IMG/VR virus record: IMGVR_UViG_3300010885_027842
Location: 1-34,599 of that record
Length of the DNA: 34,599 nt
DNA from: a virus
Strand: one strand, 5' to 3'
The notes below the pieces were generated by a model. The model was not told where the DNA came from and made no database searches. It saw nothing but the letters and a program-made list of their open reading frames with translations. Within the stretch, counting starts at the first letter, position 1, and each line of letters opens with the position of its first letter. The position numbers and the translations under genes were made by a program. Positions 21,579 to 28,007 of this stretch are shown piece by piece.

Positions 21579-22153
21579 TTGCAAATCGCTTTCAAGCCAA
21601 GCTGCGTGATTGCATGGAAGGATCGGCCCCCACTGTGCGCCGTACTTTGAATAAACCCGTAGCTTCGCAGTTTCCGCACCGCTTCCTTGCCCCGCGAATC
21701 TGACATCTTGATTGCCGCCGCCATTCCGTTTGTCGTATCGTCGCCGCGCGAAAAATGCCGCAAGGCGCGGGCCATGTAATCCGGCAAGCCGTCATGCTGC
21801 TGTGAGACAAGCCCGCCTGCGCTTCCCTGTTGCCGCTGCAATTCGGTGGACCGGGGAAGCCCGCGCATGTGGCCTTCACGCCTGCACAGGGCTTTCCATT
21901 CATCCGCAAGCACATCCTCGTCCCATTGAGCAAACCTATCGGGCTGCTCAGACCGAACCTTTGCAATGGTCGGGGTCCGCACCGATATGGGTTCAAACCT
22001 GCCGGGGCCGGGCCGCTGGTGTTCCGGTTTGAGTTCCGGTTCATCCCACGGCTCGGCGCGCAGGGTAATGCGGTCGACGTGTACGCCGGTCTCTCCGGCG
22101 TCCATGTAGGTGCCAGGGCGCTTGGCGATGGTGCGGGTTTGGAATGTCATCAT
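21575..22153 (-). CDS. unknown protein with possible C-terminal winged helix
   Basis: This 192-residue protein has a Pro/Arg-rich, low-order N-terminal half (to about residue 120). Its compact C-terminal domain (SDSRGKEAVRKLRSYGFIQSTAHSGGRSFHAITQLG) reads as the recognition helix and wing of a winged helix: 'VRKLRSYGFI' followed by a beta hairpin. It may bind DNA in replication or regulation. ATGA couples it to both neighbours (22150-22153 and 21575-21578). Family not recognised. Confidence 0.55.
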   Translation of the reverse strand: MMTFQTRTIAKRPGTYMDAGETGVHVDRITLRAEPWDEPELKPEHQRPGPGRFEPISVRTPTIAKVRSEQPDRFAQWDEDVLADEWKALCRREGHMRGLPRSTELQRQQGSAGGLVSQQHDGLPDYMARALRHFSRGDDTTNGMAAAIKMSDSRGKEAVRKLRSYGFIQSTAHSGGRSFHAITQLGLKAICK

Positions 22154-22410
22154 GCGGCTTCCTTTTTCGACGCGCGGGTAGCACGGGCTTTCTTCACGGC
22201 GGCTTGGCGGGCAAGGAACGCCGCCTCATTCTTTGCTACGGCGTCATCCGCAAAATCGCGGGCCGATTGACGGGCGGCGTCTGCGGTCGCGCCAGTAAAG
22301 AAAATCGGGTATTCCTTGAACGGTTCAAACTTGGCAATGAAGGCGGGGCCTCTGCCTTCAATGCGCTGAAAGACGCAAATTTCGATATTGCGAAGTGGGT
22401 GTTCCATCAT
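22150..22410 (-). CDS. 86-residue protein of unknown function
   Basis: The protein starts MMEHPLRNIEICVFQRIEGRGPAFIAKFEPFKEYPIFFTG and ends in an Ala/Lys-rich helix (KNEAAFLARQAAVKKARATRASKKEAA). The first half looks like a small beta sheet; the tail is very basic and might contact nucleic acid. Coupled by ATGA to the loader-like gene upstream and the winged-helix gene downstream. No known motif. Confidence 0.6.
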   Translation of the reverse strand: MMEHPLRNIEICVFQRIEGRGPAFIAKFEPFKEYPIFFTGATADAARQSARDFADDAVAKNEAAFLARQAAVKKARATRASKKEAA

Positions 22411-22820
22411 GCCCTCCAGATTTGGTTGAGAATACGTTCGGCAGACGCGCGGCGTTCTTCGACGGGCGCAAGTTCCCGTTCTTTCGGCGGCGGCAAGCTG
22501 GCGCGATACACGGCTATCGCCCTTCCACGTTCGGCCTGGACCAGCGCCCGCACATCACCGACATTCGGCTTTTGCCGGGGATGGTCGCGCAGCCATACCC
22601 GGCAGGCATCGCGGATTTCCTCTGGCGTGAACGCCTCCAGCCCGTCGATCCAGTCACCGACGATTTCGGCTTTTACGGATTCGTCCGGGCGGTTTTGCCA
22701 ATAGCCGTCAAGCAAGGCTTCGACCCGCAGGCCAATCCACAGGCGATGCTTCAAACGCGCTTGCGGCTCTAGCGATTGCCCGTAAAGTTGGATTTTCGGG
22801 GGCAGAAGGGCGATTTCCAT
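22407..22820 (-). CDS. putative helicase-loader-like replication protein
   Basis: This 137-residue protein is mostly helical. Its central part (DWIDGLEAFTPEEIRDACRVWLRDHPRQKPNVGDVRALV) recalls small phage replication proteins such as G39P-like loaders, in which 'P.P.DIR' marks the end of the domain. It directly follows the O-like initiator, as lambda P follows O. Its own SD (AAGGG, 7 nt) and ATG lie inside the initiator gene, giving an unusual 113-nt out-of-frame overlap. Loader function is inferred from position and a loose pattern. Confidence 0.45.
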   Translation of the reverse strand: MEIALLPPKIQLYGQSLEPQARLKHRLWIGLRVEALLDGYWQNRPDESVKAEIVGDWIDGLEAFTPEEIRDACRVWLRDHPRQKPNVGDVRALVQAERGRAIAVYRASLPPPKERELAPVEERRASAERILNQIWRA

Positions 22821-23460
22821 GATGCTTTCCCTTTGCGTTAAAATACCAGTCCGGTTCGATTGTCAGCCATCCGCGTTCCTCGGCCAAGCCAAGGGCATCA
22901 TCTGGATTGCCCCCGGCTTGGAATATCGCTTTAAGGTTTTCGGCCAGCCGCTTTGAAGCCGTGAGTGTTAGCGCCTTGCCCTTGGACTTGCGCCGATATG
23001 CAATGAAGCTGGCGACGGCTTCCGGCCCTGCCCACGCCTCGAGAAGCGCAGCCGCTTCGCGCGTCTTACTTATATCTGATGGTTCTTTGATGGTTCCTAA
23101 TGGTTTGGGGGCATCTGCTGCCCCCCTATCCGGCACCAGATGCCCCCCTGAGCGGCACGTCGTGCCGGGGGCATTTCCTGCCGGGGGCATCTCCTGCCCC
23201 CCCTGCGGGCGCACGATGTAGACGTTTGCACCGGCCTGACCGGCCCCGATCTGGACCGATAGAAACCCGCCACTTTCAAGCGCCCTGATGTTCTGCCGCA
23301 CCGCCCGTTCACTTAGCCCCGTTCGGTCGCACAAGCGGGAATTGGATGGATAGCAGCGCCCTTGATCGTCGGCGTGGTCTGCTAGCGCAAGCATCACCAG
23401 ACGCTCGGTGGGGCCAAGCGTTTTGCTGTCAAATATCGCGGACATGATTTTAACGCTCAC
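22708..23460 (-). CDS. O-like replication initiator with helix-turn-helix
   Basis: This 250-residue protein starts MSVKIMSAIFDSKTLGPTERLVMLALADHADDQG, followed by CYPSNSRLCDRTGLSERAVRQNIRALESGGFL, an HTH_36-type winged helix common in phage initiators. A flexible Pro/Gly-rich middle (about 85-125) leads to a C-terminal region with LTLTASKRLAENLKAIFQAG and ALGLAEERGWLTIEPDWYF, often seen in these proteins. The start is a GTG overlapping the upstream stop as GTGA (23457-23460), and the family usually begins MSVK. The phage origin may lie within this gene, as in lambda O, but I could not pick iterons. Confidence 0.75.
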   Translation of the reverse strand: MSVKIMSAIFDSKTLGPTERLVMLALADHADDQGRCYPSNSRLCDRTGLSERAVRQNIRALESGGFLSVQIGAGQAGANVYIVRPQGGQEMPPAGNAPGTTCRSGGHLVPDRGAADAPKPLGTIKEPSDISKTREAAALLEAWAGPEAVASFIAYRRKSKGKALTLTASKRLAENLKAIFQAGGNPDDALGLAEERGWLTIEPDWYFNAKGKHHGNRPSAPENPTLRAIARAASAFEASPVDWPAGRSLA

Positions 23461-23741
23461 TCGCCGCGCCTCGCTTTTTCGCGCACAATCGCGGTGCCGA
23501 TGGTGGTATGGTCCCGCCCGCCAATGCTGCGGCCAATGCGCTCCATTGAATAGCCTTCCCGGTGCGCCATGTAGCAGACCAGATCACGGGCCATTACAAC
23601 GGATGACACGCGGGATGCGCTTAAAATGCGGTCAATATCCACGCCGCTCAATTCTGATACATCTCGGACGATTTTACGGATACCAGCGTCGGGAAAGCGG
23701 ATTGCCTCGGCGGCGGCAATATCGGCGGGGGTCATTGTCAT
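23457..23741 (-). CDS. stand-alone DnaA domain IV-like protein
   Basis: This 94-residue protein has the DnaA C-terminal DNA-binding pattern: SASRVSSVVMARDLVCYMAHREGYSMERIGRSIGGRDHTTIGTAI. GGRDHTT is the DnaA signature that reads DnaA boxes. The ATPase domain is absent. It may load onto host DnaA boxes, compete with DnaA, or help the phage initiator encoded just downstream. Both junctions are coupled (ATGA at 23738-23741, GTGA at 23457-23460). Confidence 0.8.
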   Translation of the reverse strand: MTMTPADIAAAEAIRFPDAGIRKIVRDVSELSGVDIDRILSASRVSSVVMARDLVCYMAHREGYSMERIGRSIGGRDHTTIGTAIVREKARRGE

Positions 23742-23998
23742 GCCGCACCTACTAGCTTGATTGCATCATCGACCGACCGGACGATATGCACCGGCCATGC
23801 CGCGTGAAATTCCTCCTGATCCGGTGTCAGCTTGCCCTTCGGCCCCTTCACTTCGACAAGCCAAAGCCTGCCACGGCGGGCAACGAGAATGTCCGGCACG
23901 CCGCCACCCAGGGTGTGCATGTGCATGACGCAGCAGCCCAGCTTGCGAAGGGCCGCGACGATTTCCGGTTGGTTGAGGTCGGCCTTAGCAGCCCTCAT
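23738..23998 (-). CDS. VRR-NUC-like nuclease
   Basis: This 86-residue protein carries the compact core HTLGGGVPDILVARRGRLWLVEVKGPKGKLTPDQEEFH. PD...(15)EVK is the PD-(D/E)XK catalytic arrangement of stand-alone VRR-NUC proteins, which cut branched or flap DNA. It probably processes replication or recombination intermediates. It sits between the methyltransferase and the DnaA-like gene in a chain of ATGA overlaps. Confidence 0.75.
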   Translation of the reverse strand: MRAAKADLNQPEIVAALRKLGCCVMHMHTLGGGVPDILVARRGRLWLVEVKGPKGKLTPDQEEFHAAWPVHIVRSVDDAIKLVGAA

Positions 23999-25005
23999 TC
24001 TGCCGCCATAGCAAACAGATCACCGACAGACGCGGCGGCTTCGGATAGGTTCTTTCCGGCCTGCGCGGCGTATTCAGGTTTCAACTCAAACCCGAGATAA
24101 CGCCGGAATTGCTTGATCGCCTGATAGCCGGTCGATCCAATCCCGTTGAACGGGTCCATAACCACATCGCCGGGTTTGCTGTAGAGCCGCAGGCAACGGT
24201 CGATCACGTCGAGTTGCAGCGGGCAGACATGCCGCTCGTCACCGACACCCTTGATCCGGTTAAGGACGTTGCCTTGCTGAATATCCATCCAGACAGGCGA
24301 GGCTAGCCGCTGCCACTCGTATACGTCAAATTCAGCGAAGGGGATCAGAGCCTCAATCTGGGCCGCTGTAGGGGTTTCTGAGGCCAGCCCAAGACGGTGC
24401 ATTTCATGCAGCCATGATTTCGCAATCTTGACCGCCTCTTTGGTGTCACCTGGGGCGCAATGCTCTACACGATCCGGGTTATCGCCGGGGGCGCGGAAGA
24501 ACAGCATATAGTCTGGCATCCCGACGCGGTTCATGGTGCTGTCTTTGCGGATTTGCTTGTAGAGCAAGCCCAGCGCCTTGGTGCGCTGCATTTCAACTAC
24601 GGGGTCTTTCCAGATGGTTGCGCGCCCGTGGTAGATCATCCCTGCCGCTTGATGTGCTTCCACTAGCGCGCCGGAAAAATCCTGCAATCCGATAAACCCA
24701 TGCTTGCCCTTGCGGGTCGGCAGGTCTGTGCAATGGACGCAAACCATCCGCCCCGGCTTCATAACTCGGGTCAGGGCTTCGGCAAAAAACCGATACTGCG
24801 CCATGAAGGCGTTACCCTCGCCCGCGTTGCCAAGGTCACGTTCACTGTCCGAATAGACAAACAGATCGCCGAAAGGCGGCGAAAAGATCGTGCAATCCAC
24901 CGACGACTCGGGCATGGCGTGCATGCCCTCAATGCAATCGGAATTGTGCAGCGCCCATCCGGGGCCGGAATACTCAGGCTGTTTCACATTGCGCTCCTGA
25001 TCCAT
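23995..25005 (-). CDS. beta-class DNA methyltransferase
   Basis: The product is 336 residues. Motif IV is SPPF (residues 42-45, in DCTIFSPPFGDLF) and motif I, the AdoMet loop, comes late as DPFNGIGSTG (284-293). IV before I defines the beta class. SPPF/SPPY is more usual for N4-cytosine enzymes (as in PvuII) than the DPPY of adenine enzymes, so base choice is uncertain. A middle segment with WQRLASPVWMDIQQGNVLN may be the target-recognition part. It overlaps the helicase gene by 22 nt, so the two are made together. No restriction enzyme is seen. Anti-restriction or replication-timing roles are possible. Confidence 0.85.
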   Translation of the reverse strand: MDQERNVKQPEYSGPGWALHNSDCIEGMHAMPESSVDCTIFSPPFGDLFVYSDSERDLGNAGEGNAFMAQYRFFAEALTRVMKPGRMVCVHCTDLPTRKGKHGFIGLQDFSGALVEAHQAAGMIYHGRATIWKDPVVEMQRTKALGLLYKQIRKDSTMNRVGMPDYMLFFRAPGDNPDRVEHCAPGDTKEAVKIAKSWLHEMHRLGLASETPTAAQIEALIPFAEFDVYEWQRLASPVWMDIQQGNVLNRIKGVGDERHVCPLQLDVIDRCLRLYSKPGDVVMDPFNGIGSTGYQAIKQFRRYLGFELKPEYAAQAGKNLSEAAASVGDLFAMAAE

Positions 25006-26372
25006 TCGGGGAAGGCCAGATCAAGCGGGCGGTCGTAAACCACCCGGAGAACGCCTTCCGATTGCGCGGACCGCATAGCGTTAGCCATACGCCGCTTCAT
25101 TTCGTCGTGCTTGTCGGATTTCGTGTTGATGACGTTCCAGATGGACGCCTCAGTGTCGGCAATCACAATGTCATTGCGGACTGTCTCGGATTGCCCGAAA
25201 CGATGTGACCGGCGCACGGCTTGGTAGTGCTGCTCGTAAGAAAAGCTGATCGACGCAAAGACCGCATGGGCGCAGTGCTGCCAGTTGACGCCAAAGCCTG
25301 CAAGTTTCGGCTTGGTGACAATCACCCGGTATTGACCGTCTGCAAACCCAAGCAACCGCCGCTCTTTCTCGTCGGGGTCCAGATCGCCGCGCACTTCAAC
25401 CGCGCCGTCGATCATCTTTGCCAGCATCGCGCTTTCGTCGTTCGTCTCGCACCAGACCGTTACGGGCTTGTCGTGGCCCGCCAGATCAGCGGCAAGCTGG
25501 CACCGCTGCTTTAACGTCAACCGCTTTTCCTCGTGAAACGAGGTTGCGGACATTTCGGGGATACGGAACAGCATCCCATCGCCGATGCTAACCATCCGGT
25601 CGGCTGCAACTTCGTGAACGCGCCGGTCGATCTGCGGCAGGACGTATCCGGTATCATCCCCGCCAAGGTCAGACGGTAGAGTTGCGCATCGCGCCCATGA
25701 TGCGACAAATGCCCAAAAGTCTTCCGCAGCATGTCCCTTGAGACGCCATTCCTGAGAAGCCGTCGCAGTGTCATTGATAAACCACTTGGACAGCATTTCC
25801 TGCTGGCGCATGACGCCCAAAAACTCTGCATGGTTGCCGAGTTCGGTATGGTCATTCGGAGACGGCGTTGCGGTTGCCGCCAGCTTGTAAGGAGTCGCTT
25901 CAAAAGCCTCCTGAATAAGCGCGCGGGTCCGGCCCGCGTAGCTTTTCAGGATGCCGCTTTCGTCCAGGATAACGGCACCGAAAGACGCGGGATCAAGGCG
26001 CTGCAGCCGCTCGTAGTTGGCAACCATGATGCCCGCGCCAACTTCGGATTGATCCCTGATCTGGCGGGCATCAATGCCGAATTTTTCCCCTTCGCGGACC
26101 ATTTGCCCCGCTACCGCAAGGGGCGTAAGGATCAGGGACGGCTTGCCGGTTTCCTCTGCGCACTGGCGGGCAAATTCCAGTTCAATGAAACTCTTGCCCA
26201 GGCCAGTATCCAAGAAAGCCGCAGACCGCCCGCGTTCCAAGGCGAAACGCAACACCGCGTCTTGGTGCGCTTTCGCGGCATTGTTGATCGGGCGCGGCGC
26301 AAAGCCTGCCAGCTTTTGCACCGGAGCGCGGGATGCGATGAATTGCCGGTATTCTGCCAGTGACGATTTCAT
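24984..26372 (-). CDS. SNF2-like superfamily 2 helicase
   Basis: The product is 462 residues. Motifs in order: HQDAVLRFALERGRSAAFLDTGLGKS (Q-like and Walker A, DTGLGKS at 55-61), ILTPLAVAGQ (Ia), VILDESG (II, 137-140), TATPSPND (III, 167-170), then VTWCE-like VTVWCETNDESAMLAKMI (IV), FGVNWQHC (V) and QAVRRSHRFGQ (VI). The last motif is typical of SNF2 proteins. The size fits a bare motor without extra domains. It probably remodels or translocates on DNA together with the methyltransferase that follows in overlap. Start coupled by ATGA (26369-26372). Confidence 0.85.
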   Translation of the reverse strand: MKSSLAEYRQFIASRAPVQKLAGFAPRPINNAAKAHQDAVLRFALERGRSAAFLDTGLGKSFIELEFARQCAEETGKPSLILTPLAVAGQMVREGEKFGIDARQIRDQSEVGAGIMVANYERLQRLDPASFGAVILDESGILKSYAGRTRALIQEAFEATPYKLAATATPSPNDHTELGNHAEFLGVMRQQEMLSKWFINDTATASQEWRLKGHAAEDFWAFVASWARCATLPSDLGGDDTGYVLPQIDRRVHEVAADRMVSIGDGMLFRIPEMSATSFHEEKRLTLKQRCQLAADLAGHDKPVTVWCETNDESAMLAKMIDGAVEVRGDLDPDEKERRLLGFADGQYRVIVTKPKLAGFGVNWQHCAHAVFASISFSYEQHYQAVRRSHRFGQSETVRNDIVIADTEASIWNVINTKSDKHDEMKRRMANAMRSAQSEGVLRVVYDRPLDLAFPEWIRSAM

Positions 26373-26515
26373 TTCATCCCCCGTGCCAGCGCCCGATGCA
26401 CGGCCTCATATCGGGCCACGGCTTCGGCATCGCGGTTGCAGACGCGGACAGCACGGCGGGCAATGATGGCTTCCACATGCGGGCGGCGAAATATGGACAG
26501 GAAGCGGCGGATCAT
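26369..26515 (-). CDS. 48-residue basic protein of unknown function
   Basis: The product starts MIRRFLSIFRRPHVEAIIARRAVRV and is very Arg-rich with a short hydrophobic N-terminal helix. I chose the ATG at 26515 because it overlaps the previous stop as ATGA (26512-26515); the stop overlaps the helicase start in the same way. Short length leaves function open. Confidence 0.6.
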   Translation of the reverse strand: MIRRFLSIFRRPHVEAIIARRAVRVCNRDAEAVARYEAVHRALARGMK

Positions 26516-26721
26516 GCGCGCTCCTGAATTTGTTCCAGCGCGCGAACGGTCGCTTCGTAAAACCGGGCGTGTGCGCCGTTCCGCCGGTCCCGCATCATGC
26601 GATAGAAGGCCAGTTGGCCCTCCAGATTGTCGATGTTGTACGTCCCGGACCATGCCCCGGCGCTCAGGCGGAATGACTGGCCGTCCGAAGAAAGCACGGC
26701 GAAGGGAACAACGTCGGTCAT
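26512..26721 (-). CDS. 69-residue protein of unknown function
   Basis: The product starts MTDVVPFAVLSSDGQSFRLSAGAWSGTYNIDNLEGQLAFYRMMRD. The first half forms likely strands and the second a charged helix (HARFYEATVRALEQIQERA). It is coupled by ATGA to the Cro-like gene (26718-26721) and to the next gene. It is in the place where lambda has early unknowns after cro. No family recognised. Confidence 0.6.
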   Translation of the reverse strand: MTDVVPFAVLSSDGQSFRLSAGAWSGTYNIDNLEGQLAFYRMMRDRRNGAHARFYEATVRALEQIQERA

Positions 26722-26969
26722 TCCGCTGCCCCTTGCGCCAAGGGGGCCTGATCTTGACGATCAGCTAGGGTGTCCCCATGTGAGGTTGCGACGGCCCATG
26801 ACCCGACAGGGACTTCACCGCCTGTCTCCGCCTCGATCCGAACCATCAGATCGAAGCCGGGACGGCGATACCCCGAAAGGTATTGGCTAAGAACGTCTGC
26901 CCGGATTCCGATTTTCTTAGCAAAATCAGACTTGCGGCGCTGTTTGAGGTACTGGTTGAGTGTCTGCAT
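26718..26969 (-). CDS. Cro-like helix-turn-helix regulator
   Basis: This 83-residue protein starts MQTLNQYLKQRRKSDFAKKIGIRADVLSQYLSGYRRPGFDLMVRIEAETGG. Helices 2-3 (SDFAKKIGIRADVLSQYLSG) form a Cro/CI-type helix-turn-helix, as in YdaS-like and Cro-like proteins. It is the first gene of the leftward operon. The -10 box ends 6 nt before the ATG, so its mRNA is probably leaderless. The promoter carries two operators. It likely competes with the CI-like protein for them, as Cro does. Confidence 0.75.
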   Translation of the reverse strand: MQTLNQYLKQRRKSDFAKKIGIRADVLSQYLSGYRRPGFDLMVRIEAETGGEVPVGSWAVATSHGDTLADRQDQAPLAQGAAE

Positions 26970-26975
26970 GGGGTG

Positions 26976-27004
26976 ATTTTAGCCAATGGCTAAACGAAAG
27001 GCAA
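26976..27004 (-). promoter_or_regulatory. leftward early promoter (PL-like)
   Basis: On the minus strand, TTGCCT (27004-26999), a 17-nt spacer and TAAAAT (26981-26976) form a good sigma-70 promoter. The core operator (26979-26993) fills the spacer and overlaps the -10; an upstream operator lies 34 bp away. The start point predicted 7 nt past the -10 falls on the ATG of the Cro-like gene. It is nearly the same sequence as the rightward promoter at 27651-27679. Confidence 0.75.
26979..26993. promoter_or_regulatory. operator O1 (leftward promoter core)
   Basis: TTAGC-CAATG-GCTAA is a perfect inverted repeat of 5-bp arms (6 with the next bases inward, TTAGCC/GGCTAA). It lies in the spacer and -10 box of the leftward promoter, so bound repressor would block it. 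The same arms and spacing recur at 27662-27676. Confidence 0.75.
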
Positions 27005-27012
27005 GAGCATGT

Positions 27013-27027
27013 TTTGCTATTCGCAAA
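27013..27027. promoter_or_regulatory. operator O2 (between divergent promoters)
   Basis: TTTGC-TATTC-GCAAA is a perfect inverted repeat with its centre 34 bp from O1. It ends one base before the candidate -35 box of the CI-like gene (27028), so a bound protein there could touch polymerase and activate, as lambda CI does at OR2. Compared with O1 and O4, the third base of each arm is changed (TTTGC for TTAGC). Confidence 0.7.
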
Positions 27028-27056
27028 TAGACGTAGCGCCGCCGCGCCACCAAAAT
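27028..27056 (+). promoter_or_regulatory. candidate promoter of the CI-like gene (PRM-like)
   Basis: TAGACG (27028-27033), a 17-nt spacer and CAAAAT (27051-27056) match the consensus 4 of 6 at each box, so this is weak alone. The start predicted 7 nt downstream is exactly the ATG at 27063, giving a leaderless mRNA and explaining why no SD is present. A weak promoter next to an operator fits an activator-dependent repressor gene. Confidence 0.45.
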
Positions 27057-27062
27057 GCCCCC

Positions 27063-27374
27063 ATGGCGCTAAACATTCGCATACGGGAAATCCGCAAGGC
27101 CAGAAGGATGACGCTGGCCCAGCTTGCTGACGAGGTGTCGGTATCGACCCCGCACATTTCCGAGGTTGAGCGCGGCCTGAAAAACCTGAACAATCACCTT
27201 CTGGAGCGCATCGCCCGCGCGCTTGGGGTCACCCCAAGTGATCTGATCTCAGACGGCGCGGAATCCATACAGATCAGTGAACTTGTCGCACGCCTGGACG
27301 CCCGCGATAAGGCGCGTGTTGCCGCCTTTGCGGAAGCTCTTCTGAAGTCTCAAGAAGAAACAAAGCAAAGCTGA
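27063..27374 (+). CDS. CI-like XRE-family repressor, short form
   Basis: This 103-residue protein starts MALNIRIREIRKARRMTLAQLADEVSVSTPHISEVERGLKNLNNHLLERIARALG, a clear XRE helix-turn-helix (LAQLADEVSVSTPHISEVERG). A short helical tail (ISELVARLDARDKARVAAFAEALL) follows, probably for dimerisation. There is no S24 / LexA-like peptidase domain, so RecA-stimulated self-cleavage is not expected. The gene lies between two operator-promoter modules, as lambda cI lies between OL and OR. The ATG at 27063 lacks an SD; an ATG at 27009 with AAGG upstream is possible but would put operator O2 in the coding region. Confidence 0.75.
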   Translation: MALNIRIREIRKARRMTLAQLADEVSVSTPHISEVERGLKNLNNHLLERIARALGVTPSDLISDGAESIQISELVARLDARDKARVAAFAEALLKSQEETKQS

Positions 27375-27627
27375 TCACCGCAACGCGATGCTCGCCTGTA
27401 AGCGCCTCAAAAAGCGCTTCGGTCGTTTCGATTGTGCTGTCTTGCTGCACCATGCCCCACCCCACTTCGGAACATTTAGAACAAATCACGAACCCGGCGC
27501 TGCGACAAGCCCGCAAATTGCAGTGCCGTCACAAAACAAGCCGTAAGGTTGCGGGCGCGGGACCGTGCCGGTGGATTTTCCATTGCAGCGCATAGCCTTA
27601 CCGGGTGCCGCCGTCGCGTGGAAATTT
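27375..27627. other. non-coding stretch between the CI-like gene and the rightward promoter
   Basis: I see no supported gene. A weak hairpin AAGCGC-N8-GCGCTT (27400-27419) lies 25 nt after the CI-like stop and may end its transcript, though no T-run follows. A minus-strand frame (27274-27516) overlaps the repressor's end and lacks an SD; it was not accepted. The rest, ending in gaaatttttt before operator O3, shows no further signal. Confidence 0.5.
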
Positions 27628-27642
27628 TTTGCTCTAAGCTAA
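27628..27642. promoter_or_regulatory. operator O3 (upstream of rightward promoter)
   Basis: TTTGC-TCTAA-GCTAA matches TTWGC-N5-GCWAA with one arm mismatch. Its centre is 34 bp from O4 and it ends 8 nt before the -35 box. This is exactly the geometry of O2 relative to the leftward promoter. Confidence 0.65.
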
Positions 27643-27650
27643 ATTATCCG

Positions 27651-27679
27651 TTGCATACTGTTTAGCTAATCGCTAAAGT
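27651..27679 (+). promoter_or_regulatory. rightward early promoter (PR-like)
   Basis: TTGCAT (27651-27656), a 17-nt spacer and TAAAGT (27674-27679) are followed by a roughly 45-nt leader to the gene at 27731. The spacer and -10 contain operator O4. Aligned with the leftward promoter, the two share TTGC-T, GTTTAGC, GCTAAA and TCA at identical spacing, so they look duplicated. Confidence 0.75.
27662..27676. promoter_or_regulatory. operator O4 (rightward promoter core)
   Basis: TTAGC-TAATC-GCTAA is a perfect inverted repeat overlapping the -10 box of the rightward promoter. It has the same arms as O1 and sits at the same place relative to its promoter. Confidence 0.75.
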
Positions 27680-27684
27680 CATCC

Positions 27685-27710
27685 TCACAGGGCGCGACAC
27701 ATAGCCGCCC
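27685..27710 (+). repeat. leader element copy 1
   Basis: TCACAGGGCG...CACATAGCCGCC precedes the gene at 27731 and recurs, slightly changed, before the gene at 28069. GGGCG (27690-27694) can pair with CGCCC (27706-27710). The SD (GGAGGAA) follows 6 nt later, so the stem may modulate translation or mRNA stability. Confidence 0.5.
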
Positions 27711-27730
27711 GTTTCGGAGGAAAGACGGAC

Positions 27731-28000
27731 ATGACCGAAATCGAAAAACCACTGCGCCGCGTTGCTGCTGGCGCGATTTGGCACTTTGTTGATGGCGTCA
27801 AAGTTCACGGCCCGCATGACCGCATCTGGGGCGACGTGTCCGGCATCTGGGGCCACGTGACCGACATCCGGGGCGACTTGACCGACATCTGGGGCGACGT
27901 GACCGACATCCGGGGCGACGTGTCCGGCGTCGAGGGCGACGTTTCGCTCATACCGGCAAGTGCGCGTCCCTGCAAAATTGCGAATTGGGTGCGCGACTAA
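27731..28000 (+). CDS. heptapeptide-repeat protein
   Basis: This 89-residue protein has a 30-residue start (MTEIEKPLRRVAAGAIWHFVDG) followed by nearly six 7-residue units of the form I-[WR]-G-D-[VL]-[ST]-[DG], then a short tail. Such DV[ST]GI.G repeats, which I have seen in other phage proteins, may form a regular solenoid with Ile facing inward. Function is unknown. It is the first gene of the rightward early operon, with a strong SD (GGAGG, 8 nt). First position and early control suggest a host-interaction role, but this is inference. Confidence 0.7.
   Translation: MTEIEKPLRRVAAGAIWHFVDGVKVHGPHDRIWGDVSGIWGHVTDIRGDLTDIWGDVTDIRGDVSGVEGDVSLIPASARPCKIANWVRD
27824..27943 (+). repeat. 21-base tandem coding repeats
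   Basis: Five full 21-base units plus a partial sixth lie inside the heptapeptide-repeat gene. They keep the core GGCGACGTGACC/TCCG with changes mainly at ATCTGG/ATCCGG. In-frame length means that gain or loss of units would change the protein only by seven residues. Confidence 0.8.
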
Positions 28001-28007
28001 CCGTTAA

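Noticed and set aside
27274-27516. 80-residue minus-strand frame after the repressor gene
   Set aside because: Overlaps the repressor's 3' end by about 100 nt, no SD, no promoter; a real small gene from an internal Met cannot be fully excluded.
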